DNA from: JBMYZL01 sp965661765
GTDB taxonomy: Bacteria > Bacteroidota > Bacteroidia > Flavobacteriales_D > Sanyastnellaceae
Assembly (NCBI GenBank): GCA_965661765.1
Contig: CBFIFE010000016.1
Coordinates: 1-48,453 of the forward strand
Length of the DNA stretch: 48,453 nucleotides
Direction of reading: 5' to 3'
In this document: one piece after another, positions 1-9,400 of the stretch
Numbering within the stretch: position 1 is the stretch's first letter
Layout of the letters: each line of letters begins with the position of its first letter
Notes under the pieces: model-generated
Told to the model about the DNA's origin: nothing
Seen by the model: the letters and a program-made list of their open reading frames with translations, nothing else
The model's database searches: none
Program-made: the position numbers and the translations under genes

Positions 1-497
1 CCAGGTTCCAAATGGACCTCCATGGTCGGCCCCAGATGCCAGTCCATCCACGTCCAATCCAAACCGACCTCCGAGTTCCACGCCGCCCCATTTGTCCCGT
101 ACGCCGGCCCGGTTCCCAACATTCCGTGTTTGCCCAAATGGTAAGTGATCATCACCCCCAAGGCATCTCCTGCATGATCACCCGTTGCATGTTCGAACAT
201 CGCCTCAATGCCCAAATGCTCGCCCAGCGCATGATCCCACAGCAGCATCAGTGCGGGGTCCGCGCCCGGGTGGGCATCGACGTGGGAGGACGCGAAGGAC
301 ATGTTGACACCCGAAACGACATAGAGCATGTTCGTCGCATGGTGCGCCGTGCTGTGGATGCGCTCATGGCCGATGCCTGCGGAGGAATGCAGCGCGGGTT
401 CGTGGGAAGCGGTGGGGTGGTTTTGGCCTTGTGCCAAATCCGAAACCCCCAAACCAATCAGCAAAATGGGCAACAGCCGGGCGACAGTCCTCTTCAT
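1..497 (-). CDS. Exported His-rich protein, possibly outer-membrane; partial at left edge
   Basis: An open frame reads leftward from an ATG at 497 to the window edge without a stop (165 codons seen). The N-terminus (MKRTVARLLPILLIGLGVSDLAQGQ) is a clear Sec signal peptide. The mature part is rich in His (HEPALHSS, HHATNM, DHALGEHLG, EHATGDHAGD) and then alternates short hydrophobic and Trp/Gly-rich stretches (WTWMDWHLGPTMEVHL), like strands of a small outer-membrane beta-barrel. The His-rich part might bind metal; this is a guess. No family is recognised. It is divergent from the large secreted protein at 579, with 81 bp between the starts that should hold both promoters. The C-terminus is missing, so a sorting domain or barrel end cannot be judged. 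The opposite strand is also open here, but it gives a low-complexity shadow. Confidence 0.72.
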   Translation of the reverse strand, partial: MKRTVARLLPILLIGLGVSDLAQGQNHPTASHEPALHSSAGIGHERIHSTAHHATNMLYVVSGVNMSFASSHVDAHPGADPALMLLWDHALGEHLGIEAMFEHATGDHAGDALGVMITYHLGKHGMLGTGPAYGTNGAAWNSEVGLDWTWMDWHLGPTMEVHLEP

Positions 498-578
498 GAA
501 ACAAAGAAAGATTCCCGCCTGTTGCATCGCCGTGACCCGCGTCACCAGCATTTGAAAATCCCGCCGTATTTTGCCAAG

Positions 579-3500
579 ATGAATTGCAAAGGGCTCATTC
601 TCGCCGGATTGTGGGGACTCTTGGCCATTGGTGGCCTGAAGGCCGATAGCCGAGCACAGGACGTGCTGTTTGCCAATGCCTCCGAGGAGAGCGGGGTGTT
701 GGCACCGGGAATTCACCATGGCGTGGCATGGGGGGATTACAACAACGACGGTTGGCCAGATTTGTACACCGCCACCCGGATGGGGCCCAACTTGTTGTTT
801 GAGAACCAAGGGGATGGGACTTTTGTGGAGGTTGGCGCCCTCGCAGGGGTGGCGGACATCAGCAACTCCATGACGGCGGTTTGGGGGGATGTGGACAACG
901 ACGGGCTGCTGGATTTGGCTGTCGGCAATTTCAACGACCCCAATCGCCTGTACAAGAACCTGGGAGATGGCACGTTTGCGGACATCACCACCAGTGCGGG
1001 CATCGGTCACGCTGGGCCATGCCGGAGCCTGCACATGGCCGATTACAATGCCGATGGATTTCTGGACATCTACGTGGTGAACATCAACAGCGCCAATGTG
1101 CTGTTCCGCAACAATGGACCCGGCATGACGTTTTCCAATGCCACCTACGTCGCTCAGGTGAACGACACCCAAGTGGGGATGGGGTCCCTGTTCACGGATG
1201 CGGATCAGGACGGCGACATCGACCTTTATCTGACGCACGACGCGAATCAACCCAACAAGTTCTTCGACAACGACGGCGATGGAACGTTCACGGAAAAGGC
1301 GGAGGAACTGGGTTTGGATTACGTGGGGAACTGCATGGGCGTGGACGCCGGAGACGTCAACCGCGACGGCTGGTTGGACCTGTACATTTCGGACTTGTAC
1401 CCGAGCGAACTGCTCATGGCCAACGGCGATGGCACCTTCTACAGCGCCGGCGAGGCGGCTGGGGTGGACGACACTGGGATGACTTGGGGAGTCGTTTTCT
1501 TCGATTTCGACAACGACGGGATCCTGGACATTTATTTGGTCAACGATTTTCTGTTCTCGCCAGCGCCGAACATCCTCTACCACGGGCTGGCCGATGGCAC
1601 TTTTGAGAACGTATCGGCAGGCGATGGGACGCTGGAACATCCCTTTTCCGATTTTGGGCTTGCCTCGGCGGATTATGATGGGGATGGAGACTTGGATTTG
1701 GCCATTGCAACCACTTCGCAAGGAATAAATCCTGGACTGCAACTCTTGCGGAATGAGACAGGACAGGCTTCAGGCCAATCCATTTTCTTCCACCTCGAGG
1801 GCACCCTCTCCAACCGCGATGCGGTCGGGGCCCGCGCGACGATTTGGTTCGGCGGTGGGCAATTCCGGGTCGACGAGATCCACGCCGGCCAGGGCTACAG
1901 CGGGCACTCGAACTGCGACATGCACTTCGGGCTCGGCGAGGAAAACGCTGTGGATTCGGTGGTGGTGCACTGGCCTGCAGGCGGGGTGTCAACGCATCTC
2001 GGGCCGTTTGCAGCGGGTCCGGAGCCGCACTTGATTCTCGAGCCTGGAGGCAATCCTTGGTTTTCGGTGGGGTGCACCAATCCCGAGGCGTGCAATTACC
2101 AACCAGCGGCGGCGAACGACGATGGCTCATGTGAATTCGCGTTTCCGGGGTTTGACTGCGAGGGCCAGCCGATTGTGGGGGAGCCATCACCGGAAACCCA
2201 CAGTGCAGCGCGGTTGTGGAACGAAACCCTGTTGCATGGGATTCGGCACGACTGGGCGCGGCCCACGATTCATGCGAGGAACCTTTGGCACGCCTCGGTG
2301 TTGATGTTCGACGCCTACGCCGCGTTCGCCCCCGATACCGTGGGCGCCCCTCAGCCATTTTTCTTGGGTCGGACGTTGGGTGGGTACACCTGCCCATTTG
2401 AGTCCGAGGAACTGGCGATGCCAGGGAGTGAAGAGGAACGAGCGGCGGCAAGGGAAGCGGCCATCGGCCACGCAGTCGCGCGGTTGATGTTGCACCGTTT
2501 TGCCGAAGCGCCACAGGCTGGGGTGATCGTGGCGAGTGTGGAGGGACGGGCGGCGCAGTTGGGGTTGGATTTGGCCTATGAGAGCACCGACTACACCACA
2601 GGCAACCTGGAGAATGATGCCCGCGCACTGGGCAACTACCTTGCGGAACAGATGATTGCCTTCGGGCTGCAAGACGGCAGCAACGAGCAAATCGGGTATC
2701 AGAATGCTTATTACAATCCGATGAATTGGAACCTGGTGATGGCCGAGCCAGGCAATCCCAACATGTTCTTTCCGAATCGTTGGCAACCGCTGCAGCTGAC
2801 GGAGTTCATCGACCAAGGTGGCAACCCGAGCACGGAGATTGCCCCGGAATTCTTGTCGCCGGAGTGGGGCAATGTGACGCCCTTTGCCCTTCACCCCGAG
2901 GACATGGCGACCTACGAGCGGCTCGGTGGGCTTTACAAGGTTTATCACGACCCGGGTGTGCCAGCGCAAATCGATCCGAGCGTGGAAACGACTGAAGAAA
3001 CTTCTGACTACAAATGGGGGCATGTGATGACGGCTGTCTGGTCGTCCCACCTCTCCCCTGAGGACAGCGTGATGTGGGACATCAGCCCGGGTGCGATGGG
3101 CCGCGATGGGTTCATTCCGTCGAGTTACGAGGAGGCGCGTGGCTATTACGATTGGACCGATGGGGGATTGACGGGCGAACAGGGACATGCCATCAACCCG
3201 GCCACAGGGGAGCCCTACCCACCCCAATGGGTGCCACGCGGGGATTTCGCGCGGGTCCTGGCTGAGTATTGGGCGGATGGGCCAGACTCAGAAACGCCAC
3301 CCGGCCATTGGTTCACTGTCCTCAATTACGTCAATGACCAACCTCAGCTCGAGCGCCGTTGGCGCGGCCTCGGACAAACCATGGACGACCTCACCTGGGA
3401 TGTCTTCGGCTATTTTGCACTCGGTGGGGCGATGCATGATGCCGCGGTGGCAGGTTGGGGTTGCAAGGGTTGGTACGATTACGTTCGCCCCGTTTCTGCC

Positions 3501-4316
3501 ATTCGCTGGATGGCCGATCAAGGCCAGTGCTCCGACCCCGAACTGCCCAATTTCCATGGCGCAGGCCTCCCTTTGGTCCCAGGCGTGATCGAGCTGATCA
3601 CCGACAGTGATCCTGTTGATTTGACGGGCCCCGATGGCGAGTACATCAACGAGCTGAAAATTTACTGCTGGCGCGGGCCCAGCTTCATTGACATTCCTGC
3701 AACCGACGAAGCCGGCGTGGGCTGGATTCGTGTGGCGAACTGGTGGCCCTATCAACGCCCCACCTTTGTCACCCCGCCATTCGCTGGCTATGTGAGCGGT
3801 CACTCGACATTCTCACGCGCCGCTGCAGAGGTTTTGACAATGCTCACTGGCGACCCCTATTTCCCGGGAGGGGTGGGGGAATTCGAAGCGCCAGCGAACG
3901 AGTTTTTGGTGTTTGAGGACGGGCCATCCGTGGATGTCATGCTCCAATGGGCAACCTACCGGGATGCGGCGGATCAATCAGGATTGTCGCGGATTTGGGG
4001 GGGCATCCACCCGCCTCAAGACGACTTTCCAGGTCGATTGATGGGCCAAATCATCGGCATCGACGCCTTCCATTGTGCGGAAACCTTCGCCCGACCGGCG
4101 GATGCCCTTGACCCATGTGTCATCATCTCGAGCATGGATTGCCCGGGGGACTTCAACGGCGATGGGGTCCGGGGCATCGAAGACCTTTTGTCCTTGTTGG
4201 TGGGTTTCAGCCAGCCTTCGGCCGATGTCAATTTGGTGCTGGATTTGACGGGCGACAGTTACGTCACGACGTCGGATTTGATGGTCTTGCTCAGCCTCTG
4301 GGGTCAACCCTGTTAA
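579..4316 (+). CDS. Secreted FG-GAP/ASPIC-UnbV and vanadium-haloperoxidase fusion with dockerin-like tail
   Basis: The frame is open further upstream, but ATG 579 gives a good signal peptide (MNCKGLILAGLWGLLAIGG) and avoids the divergent gene, leaving 1245 residues. Residues ~28-390 are FG-GAP/VCBS repeats with calcium-binding loops (DYNNDGWPDLY, DVDNDGLLDL, DFDNDGILDIY). Residues ~405-478 match the ASPIC/UnbV domain (RDAVGARATIW, VVVHWPAGG), together resembling CRTAC1-type propellers. A Cys-rich GCT..ACNY..DDGSC module lies at ~499-521. Residues ~538-1171 are a vanadium-dependent haloperoxidase/PAP2-like domain with all signature residues: K963-x6-R970-P, SGH with H1075, and S-R1138-x5-H1144-x3-D. 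The C-terminus (~1187-1245) has two dockerin-like half EF-hands (DFNGDG, DLTGDS) and ends in Cys. Likely an exported halide-oxidising or phosphatase enzyme; the substrate is unknown. The haloperoxidase part is paralogous to the protein at 29785-31797. Confidence 0.88.
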   Translation: MNCKGLILAGLWGLLAIGGLKADSRAQDVLFANASEESGVLAPGIHHGVAWGDYNNDGWPDLYTATRMGPNLLFENQGDGTFVEVGALAGVADISNSMTAVWGDVDNDGLLDLAVGNFNDPNRLYKNLGDGTFADITTSAGIGHAGPCRSLHMADYNADGFLDIYVVNINSANVLFRNNGPGMTFSNATYVAQVNDTQVGMGSLFTDADQDGDIDLYLTHDANQPNKFFDNDGDGTFTEKAEELGLDYVGNCMGVDAGDVNRDGWLDLYISDLYPSELLMANGDGTFYSAGEAAGVDDTGMTWGVVFFDFDNDGILDIYLVNDFLFSPAPNILYHGLADGTFENVSAGDGTLEHPFSDFGLASADYDGDGDLDLAIATTSQGINPGLQLLRNETGQASGQSIFFHLEGTLSNRDAVGARATIWFGGGQFRVDEIHAGQGYSGHSNCDMHFGLGEENAVDSVVVHWPAGGVSTHLGPFAAGPEPHLILEPGGNPWFSVGCTNPEACNYQPAAANDDGSCEFAFPGFDCEGQPIVGEPSPETHSAARLWNETLLHGIRHDWARPTIHARNLWHASVLMFDAYAAFAPDTVGAPQPFFLGRTLGGYTCPFESEELAMPGSEEERAAAREAAIGHAVARLMLHRFAEAPQAGVIVASVEGRAAQLGLDLAYESTDYTTGNLENDARALGNYLAEQMIAFGLQDGSNEQIGYQNAYYNPMNWNLVMAEPGNPNMFFPNRWQPLQLTEFIDQGGNPSTEIAPEFLSPEWGNVTPFALHPEDMATYERLGGLYKVYHDPGVPAQIDPSVETTEETSDYKWGHVMTAVWSSHLSPEDSVMWDISPGAMGRDGFIPSSYEEARGYYDWTDGGLTGEQGHAINPATGEPYPPQWVPRGDFARVLAEYWADGPDSETPPGHWFTVLNYVNDQPQLERRWRGLGQTMDDLTWDVFGYFALGGAMHDAAVAGWGCKGWYDYVRPVSAIRWMADQGQCSDPELPNFHGAGLPLVPGVIELITDSDPVDLTGPDGEYINELKIYCWRGPSFIDIPATDEAGVGWIRVANWWPYQRPTFVTPPFAGYVSGHSTFSRAAAEVLTMLTGDPYFPGGVGEFEAPANEFLVFEDGPSVDVMLQWATYRDAADQSGLSRIWGGIHPPQDDFPGRLMGQIIGIDAFHCAETFARPADALDPCVIISSMDCPGDFNGDGVRGIEDLLSLLVGFSQPSADVNLVLDLTGDSYVTTSDLMVLLSLWGQPC

Positions 4317-4376
4317 CCGGGGGAGCGCACTTTGCGCGAGCTTCCCACATGAGCCAAAGCCCTGACCCTCGCCATT

Positions 4377-4597
4377 TTCTTGAAGGATGTGGAGATGGAA
4401 CGCGATATCCAAAAAAAGGCCATCACCATCTTCTCCTCGAGCGATCGGAGAGACTTTCGTTCATGATGCGTCACGTGAACGAATGTTCGATTGAGAAGAT
4501 GTGTACGATTTTCGAAATCAGTGAGTCGAGTTGTCACGTCTGGCGCAAAAATCCACATCGCGCGATGGATAAGTTCACAGGGCCCAGCCCAATTTGG
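4377..4597 (+). mobile_element. IS3-family remnant: end of orfA and start of orfB
   Basis: Two overlapping frames show the classic IS3 junction. From 4377 to the TGA at 4464-4466 runs an OrfA C-terminus (LKDVEMERDIQKKAITIF), matching the conserved 'ERDILKKA' tail of IS3 OrfA proteins. OrfB starts at ATG 4463, overlapping that stop, and reads MMRHVNECSIEKMCTIFEIS...CHVWRKNPHRA, the HTH_21-like start of IS3 OrfB (usual form 'EKMCKVLKVSKSGYYxW'). A run of seven A residues at 4411-4417 sits where programmed -1 frameshifting occurs in IS3 elements. The coding similarity stops at about 4590, just before the end of the minus-strand regulator gene. The OrfA N-terminus, the left inverted repeat and most of OrfB are absent here. 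The C-terminal part of an IS3 OrfB lies at 10812-11015 in the same orientation. Not functional. Confidence 0.72.
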
Positions 4598-4598
4598 G

Positions 4599-6140
4599 TC
4601 AGCCGGTTCGTTTCCGGCCGAGAATCCGCGCTTGGTCGGCGATCCAGGTGTCGAGGTCTTCGCTTTCGGGGAGTTGGAATTTCTTTCGAAGTCCTGTTCG
4701 GATGTTGTAAACATGACTCAGCGAGACATCAAGCAGGCTGGCGATTTCCTTTGAAGAGCGCCCGTTGGCGAGCAATCGCAGGATTTCCTCCTCAAGCGTG
4801 GTGAATTCGAGATGGCTGAATTGTTCAATGAGAGGGGTTGCGGTTTCATTGAGCCAGTCATCCTCCAGTCGTTGGATTTCTTCCAAGAGGATGGGAACGG
4901 ATTGGGTCCGGTTGACCAAATCCCTGAGTCGATTCAAACTTGTGCGCAAGTGCTTGCGTGTCAGTCGTTCCGACCTCCTTCGCTGGCGCCCGGAGAGCCA
5001 TCCGGCGACAGCAGCCAAGAGCAGGGCTGCGATTGCGGAAAGCCAGATCCATCCGTCCGTCTCTGATTGAGATTCTTCGACGGGCTTGATCGCGGGGAGT
5101 CCGAAGGCCTCGGGGTGATCCAATTCTTCGACCAAAAAATGAAATTGTGTGCGCCGAAGACGCTGCCATTCTTCTCTTGAAATTGGGCTTGTTGCTGTAT
5201 CCTTTCCGTTGAAATGCTGACGCCAAGGCTGGTAAAGCAGCCCCTCCGTCTGAACATTTTCTTGTGCGTCTGGACATTGTTCAATCATCTCCAAGAGCAG
5301 AGGGTAGCGTTTGAAGTACTCTTCGTATTCATCCGAGACCAACAGGTACTTTGAGGCAATTCTGCCGAAAGTGCATTCGTTCCCTGGTGTGACATCCAGT
5401 TTTGAGAATTCTTCGATGAGGTCAGGAGACCCTTTCGCTGGTTCCAAACGCAAACCCAAGATCATCTGGTTCAGGAGGATGTTGAACCTCAGGTTGTTGG
5501 GCAACTGTGCCAAATCTGAAGGCAATCGTTGAGAAAATTCCTGGGCCCTGGACCAATGCCCCATTTGAATATTCAGCGCGATAATGTTGTTCAGCAGAAA
5601 CGGCGATTGAGAGTGGCTTGCGAAACGAAGTGCCTTTTCAATGGTGGGAATGACATCATTCACACGATTCGGAATCTTCTCATATGTTGCACTCAGATTG
5701 TTGAATGCCTCCGTCAAGAAGAGGGAATCCCTGCTGAGCTGAATGGCCTGTTCAAAACTGGCTGAAGCTTGAACCCAGTTTTTGGACCTGTAGTGCATGA
5801 CTCCAACGAGGACATGGTAGCGGGCACTGGTGATGTGACAAGCTTGGGGGATCTGGATTTGGTCTTCCCAATCTGAGGGCAGTGCCTCGTCTAGAAATGC
5901 CCAAGCATTCATCCGAAACACCCGACTCGCCACCTCCGCAAGGCACTCCGGTTCATTTGTGAGGGAGCAGAGTGAGTCGGCGAGATGATGAAAATCCTTT
6001 GCGGTTTGTGGGGTTTTGTCCCGAAAGATGCTGTGGATGAATTCATCTCCGTCTGCCCAAACTTGACCTGTCGCAATGACACAGCAAATCTGAAAGATTG
6101 TGATGTGAATCAATCTAGCAATCGACTGGAGACAAGACAT
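4599..6140 (-). CDS. TPR - transmembrane - LuxR-type HTH regulator
   Basis: ATG 6140 is preferred because it places a signal/anchor (LIHITIFQICCVIATGQVWA) at the N-terminus; the frame is open to 6251. The protein has 513 residues. Residues ~40-300 are helical and TPR-like (YHVLVGVMHYRSKNWVQASASFEQAIQLSRDS, then FLTEAFNNLSATYEKIPNRV). A transmembrane helix follows at ~365-385 (IWLSAIAALLLAAVAGWL), then a basic cytoplasmic linker, and at the C-terminus a LuxR/GerE-type helix-turn-helix (TTLEEEILRLLANGRSSKEI, LDVSLSHVYNIRTGLRKKF). This exported-TPR/TM/HTH layout is known in Bacteroidota one-component regulators. It is divergent from the giant surface protein at 6443 across 302 bp, so that gene is a natural target (inference). 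Both lie between the two IS3 remnants, and base composition here looks lower in GC than at 11-21 kb. Confidence 0.85.
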   Translation of the reverse strand: MSCLQSIARLIHITIFQICCVIATGQVWADGDEFIHSIFRDKTPQTAKDFHHLADSLCSLTNEPECLAEVASRVFRMNAWAFLDEALPSDWEDQIQIPQACHITSARYHVLVGVMHYRSKNWVQASASFEQAIQLSRDSLFLTEAFNNLSATYEKIPNRVNDVIPTIEKALRFASHSQSPFLLNNIIALNIQMGHWSRAQEFSQRLPSDLAQLPNNLRFNILLNQMILGLRLEPAKGSPDLIEEFSKLDVTPGNECTFGRIASKYLLVSDEYEEYFKRYPLLLEMIEQCPDAQENVQTEGLLYQPWRQHFNGKDTATSPISREEWQRLRRTQFHFLVEELDHPEAFGLPAIKPVEESQSETDGWIWLSAIAALLLAAVAGWLSGRQRRRSERLTRKHLRTSLNRLRDLVNRTQSVPILLEEIQRLEDDWLNETATPLIEQFSHLEFTTLEEEILRLLANGRSSKEIASLLDVSLSHVYNIRTGLRKKFQLPESEDLDTWIADQARILGRKRTG

Positions 6141-6442
6141 GTGCCGAATTTCAGGCATTTCGGGCTCATAATGTGTGAATTTGTGTGACAGCCCCTCTTC
6201 ATTGAGATTCCTAAATTTTACGTGAGCACATGTTGTCACGTATTTGCGCAAAGCATTGGTGTTTGATTAAAGATTTCATTATCAGTGTTTTGTGGGTTGT
6301 TTTTTTCGCGGTTGGATAGCGGTTTTTTGCGGTTGATGCTTCCAATCGTTTACGACGAGTCCTTTGCGCGTCACAGAATTGTTGAAGTGATAGTTTGAGG
6401 TGTGTAATTTCGTTGAAGGCTAATTTTACCCCATCCAATGTC
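6141..6442. other. Divergent AT-rich intergenic region
   Basis: The 302 bp between the divergent regulator (start 6140) and surface protein (start 6443) hold no credible gene. The stretch from about 6230 to 6330 is markedly AT-rich, with T runs near 6300 and 6325. It must contain the promoters of both genes and any operator for the LuxR-type regulator. I saw no obvious palindrome. Confidence 0.5.
6383..6413 (+). promoter_or_regulatory. Candidate Bacteroidota-type promoter for the 6443 gene
   Basis: A TTG at 6383-6385 is followed after 20 nt by TAATTTCG at 6406-6413, one mismatch from the Bacteroidota -7 consensus TAnnTTTG at the usual distance from the -33 TTG. Transcription would start about 20 nt before the ATG at 6443. 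Found by eye only. Confidence 0.35.
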
Positions 6443-9400
6443 ATGAAATCTTCGTTCAAACATACCACTGCATTGCTGCGAGTTCAATTCTTTTCATTGT
6501 TAATGATTGGTTCGATTGCAGCCATGGCACAAACCATTTCTGAAGTTAGCTCTACAACGGGGACAGCATTTCTCGATCCAGAATCTAGTGTGCTCGTCTC
6601 ATTTGATGCGGCCCTCTCTGATCCTTTAGAAATCGATGTTCGCAGCAAGTTATTTGGAGTTGTCGCTGGGTCTTGGGCCGATGCCGGCAGCAATACCTGG
6701 GCGTTTACCCCGGACCAAATCTTTGAGCGCAGTGACATGATCACGGTTCAACATGGTGTGATTTCGAAGAAGTTTCAGGTTGCTGGACTCAACAATTCCG
6801 ACTTGGCCAGCACCAACTTCTGGACGATTGACAACACCTGGAGCAACGATACGACGCTTCTCCAAAGTGTGGTCCATGGTGATTTCAACGGAGATGGTCA
6901 CATCGATGTCATGGGCATTTGGAGGGGCGGGAATGACGACCTCAATGGCAAATTGAAGCTTGCACTGGGTTCATCTGACGGTACTTTAGGCGAGTTCAAT
7001 GAGTTGTTTTCGAGTCTCAGCAAACCGCAGAACATTTATGCGACTGACTTGGAATTGGATGGTGATTTGGACATCGTCCTTGGTGGATATGGCGGGTCAG
7101 AGCGCATGCACTGGCTATTCAATGACGGTTCAGGGAACTTCACCTCTGGTGGTGTGATATCGGGCAATAATTGGTATTTCGACTTTGGGGACATGGATGG
7201 AGATGGGGACGAGGATTTGTTGACCACATCCACGACCAGGGCCCGGATTTATCGGAATGATTTCAACGAGGGGGGGAGTTTCACGCTTGCATCTGAAATG
7301 GATGAGGGGCTTTACTATGCTTACGCACCCTGTGCGGGCGATTTTGACGGGGATGGCGATTTGGATATGGTCGTAAGCGCATTGGGCTTTTCGAATGGCG
7401 GGTATGACGAGAAGTGGGTTTGGTTCGAGTTTACCGGCGACATGACTTCTGGATGGATTTCCCATGTGATTGAATCTGATGCGGCCGGCGGGATGCCCAA
7501 CGTCACAGATTTCAAGGCAGCCGATATGGATGGGGATGGAGATTTGGACTTGGTCGCCCAAACGGGTTCCGTGATGCTTCTCAATGATGGAAGCGGCAAT
7601 TTCACTCGGACAACTTGGAGTACGCTCGACTTCAGTGGGTTTTACATTGTAGACCTCGATGGTGACGGAGACAACGATGTCCTCGGCAGTCGGTTCAACA
7701 ACGCGTCCTACGTGATGCGCAACAACGGCTCGGGTGTGTTTTCGACACTGGCATTGCAGATGAACCATTCAGGTGGGGCGATCATCCCTGCGGACTTCAA
7801 TTCGGATGGCTTCATTGATGTTTTTGTCAACAACCGGGATGACGATTTCAATGGAATGGGGATTTATCAACTTCTCGGAAGATGGGGCAGCATTCTCAAC
7901 GTCCAGTCTCCATCTGCGGACGCTGTTGTGGTTTCGGCGCAGGCTCCCTCGTCCTCAGGACTCACCGAACGTGGGGTTGTGTTGAGTGCAAATCCGGGAC
8001 CTACCACAGCTGACACCGTGGTCACTGATCCCCTGACCATTGCTGGAGAATTCGATGCGCCCTTGCCGGCGCTGGAACCCGGAACGACATATTACGTCAG
8101 GAGTTACACGGTGATTTCCGGGAATACCCACTACAGCCCGGCGTACAGTTTCACCACGCCCATTCAGCTGACCTACAACGTCGGTGATGTTGGACCGGCT
8201 GGCGGAATTGTTTGGCTCGTGGACAGCTTGGATGTGTATCCTGAGTTCGACTACATCGAGGTGGCGCCAGTTGCCCTTCAGGCCATGCGGCCATGGGGCT
8301 GTCAGGGGCACCCCACTGATTTGTACGGAGCGGATGCCGAAGCCGCGTCCATCGGAACGGCGGACATGACGGCGGTTGGAGATGGAGAAGCAGCAACTGG
8401 ACTGATTGTTGCCGGTTGTGCAGAAACGCCCAACGCTGCCCAATACACGGACAGCCTCTGGGTGGTTGAGAACGGCGCGTTCTTCGACGATTGGTTCCTG
8501 CCATCGAGAGATGAACACACGAGTTTTCGCGATGCGATTGAGCCCATGACAGCGATTTGGGATACGATTGGAATCAAAGTCCCCCTCGGCCAACCCTCCA
8601 AGTCCTTCTGGACCTCCACCGAATGGTTCAACACGGGACAGGCCATGTTCTGGGCCGGTGAATACAGCAACTTCACAGGTGCAGTGGGCAAGGCACAGTC
8701 CTATTCCGTACTTCCCATGCGCGCATTCTCTGAGGAACCTGGGTTCGGGGCTTCAGAACCCGCTCCGATGACCGCCGCTGCATTGGGCGATACAGCCGTT
8801 TGCTCGGGGGCGTCCACTGTCACCATTGATTTGTCGGAGCATTTCTTGCATCCGACGGGGGCGTCGATGACCTACAATGTCGCCGGAGGCCCAACGGGTG
8901 GAGAATGGTCGGCATCCATCTCGGGCAACAACCTTGTGATGGACTTTTCAGGGTCGGGTGATGACGCGTCGGCTGAACTCACCATCACGGCAACCGATGA
9001 CAACAGTGATTCGACAGATGTGATGATCACCGTGACAGAATACGCCGCCATTGCCATTTCGGAGACGTTGACCCATCCTTCGAACTTGGTGGCTGCAGAT
9101 GGCGAGATTGAATTGACAGTTGATGGTGGTTTGCCGGCCGCGGGGACGGGGCCATGCGCAGGGGAGGAGTCGGTGACGTACAATGGAAAGGTGTACGGTT
9201 TGGTTGAAATCGGAGACCAATGCTGGTTCAACGAGAACCTCCAAACCACAAGCTTCTCCGACGGCACTCCGCTCACCCTCGAAACGAGCAACGCCATCTA
9301 CATGTCCGGCTTGACGGATCCCATTTACGCCAACCCCCAGGAGGGCACGGCCTACGTGGACACCTTCGGCCTCTACTACAGCTGGGCGGCACTCGGAAAT

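Noticed and set aside
12..578. N-terminal extension of the haloperoxidase fusion back to position 12
   Set aside because: The extension overlaps an exported minus-strand gene, is low in hydrophobicity and rich in Arg/Pro, and the signal peptide begins only at 579.
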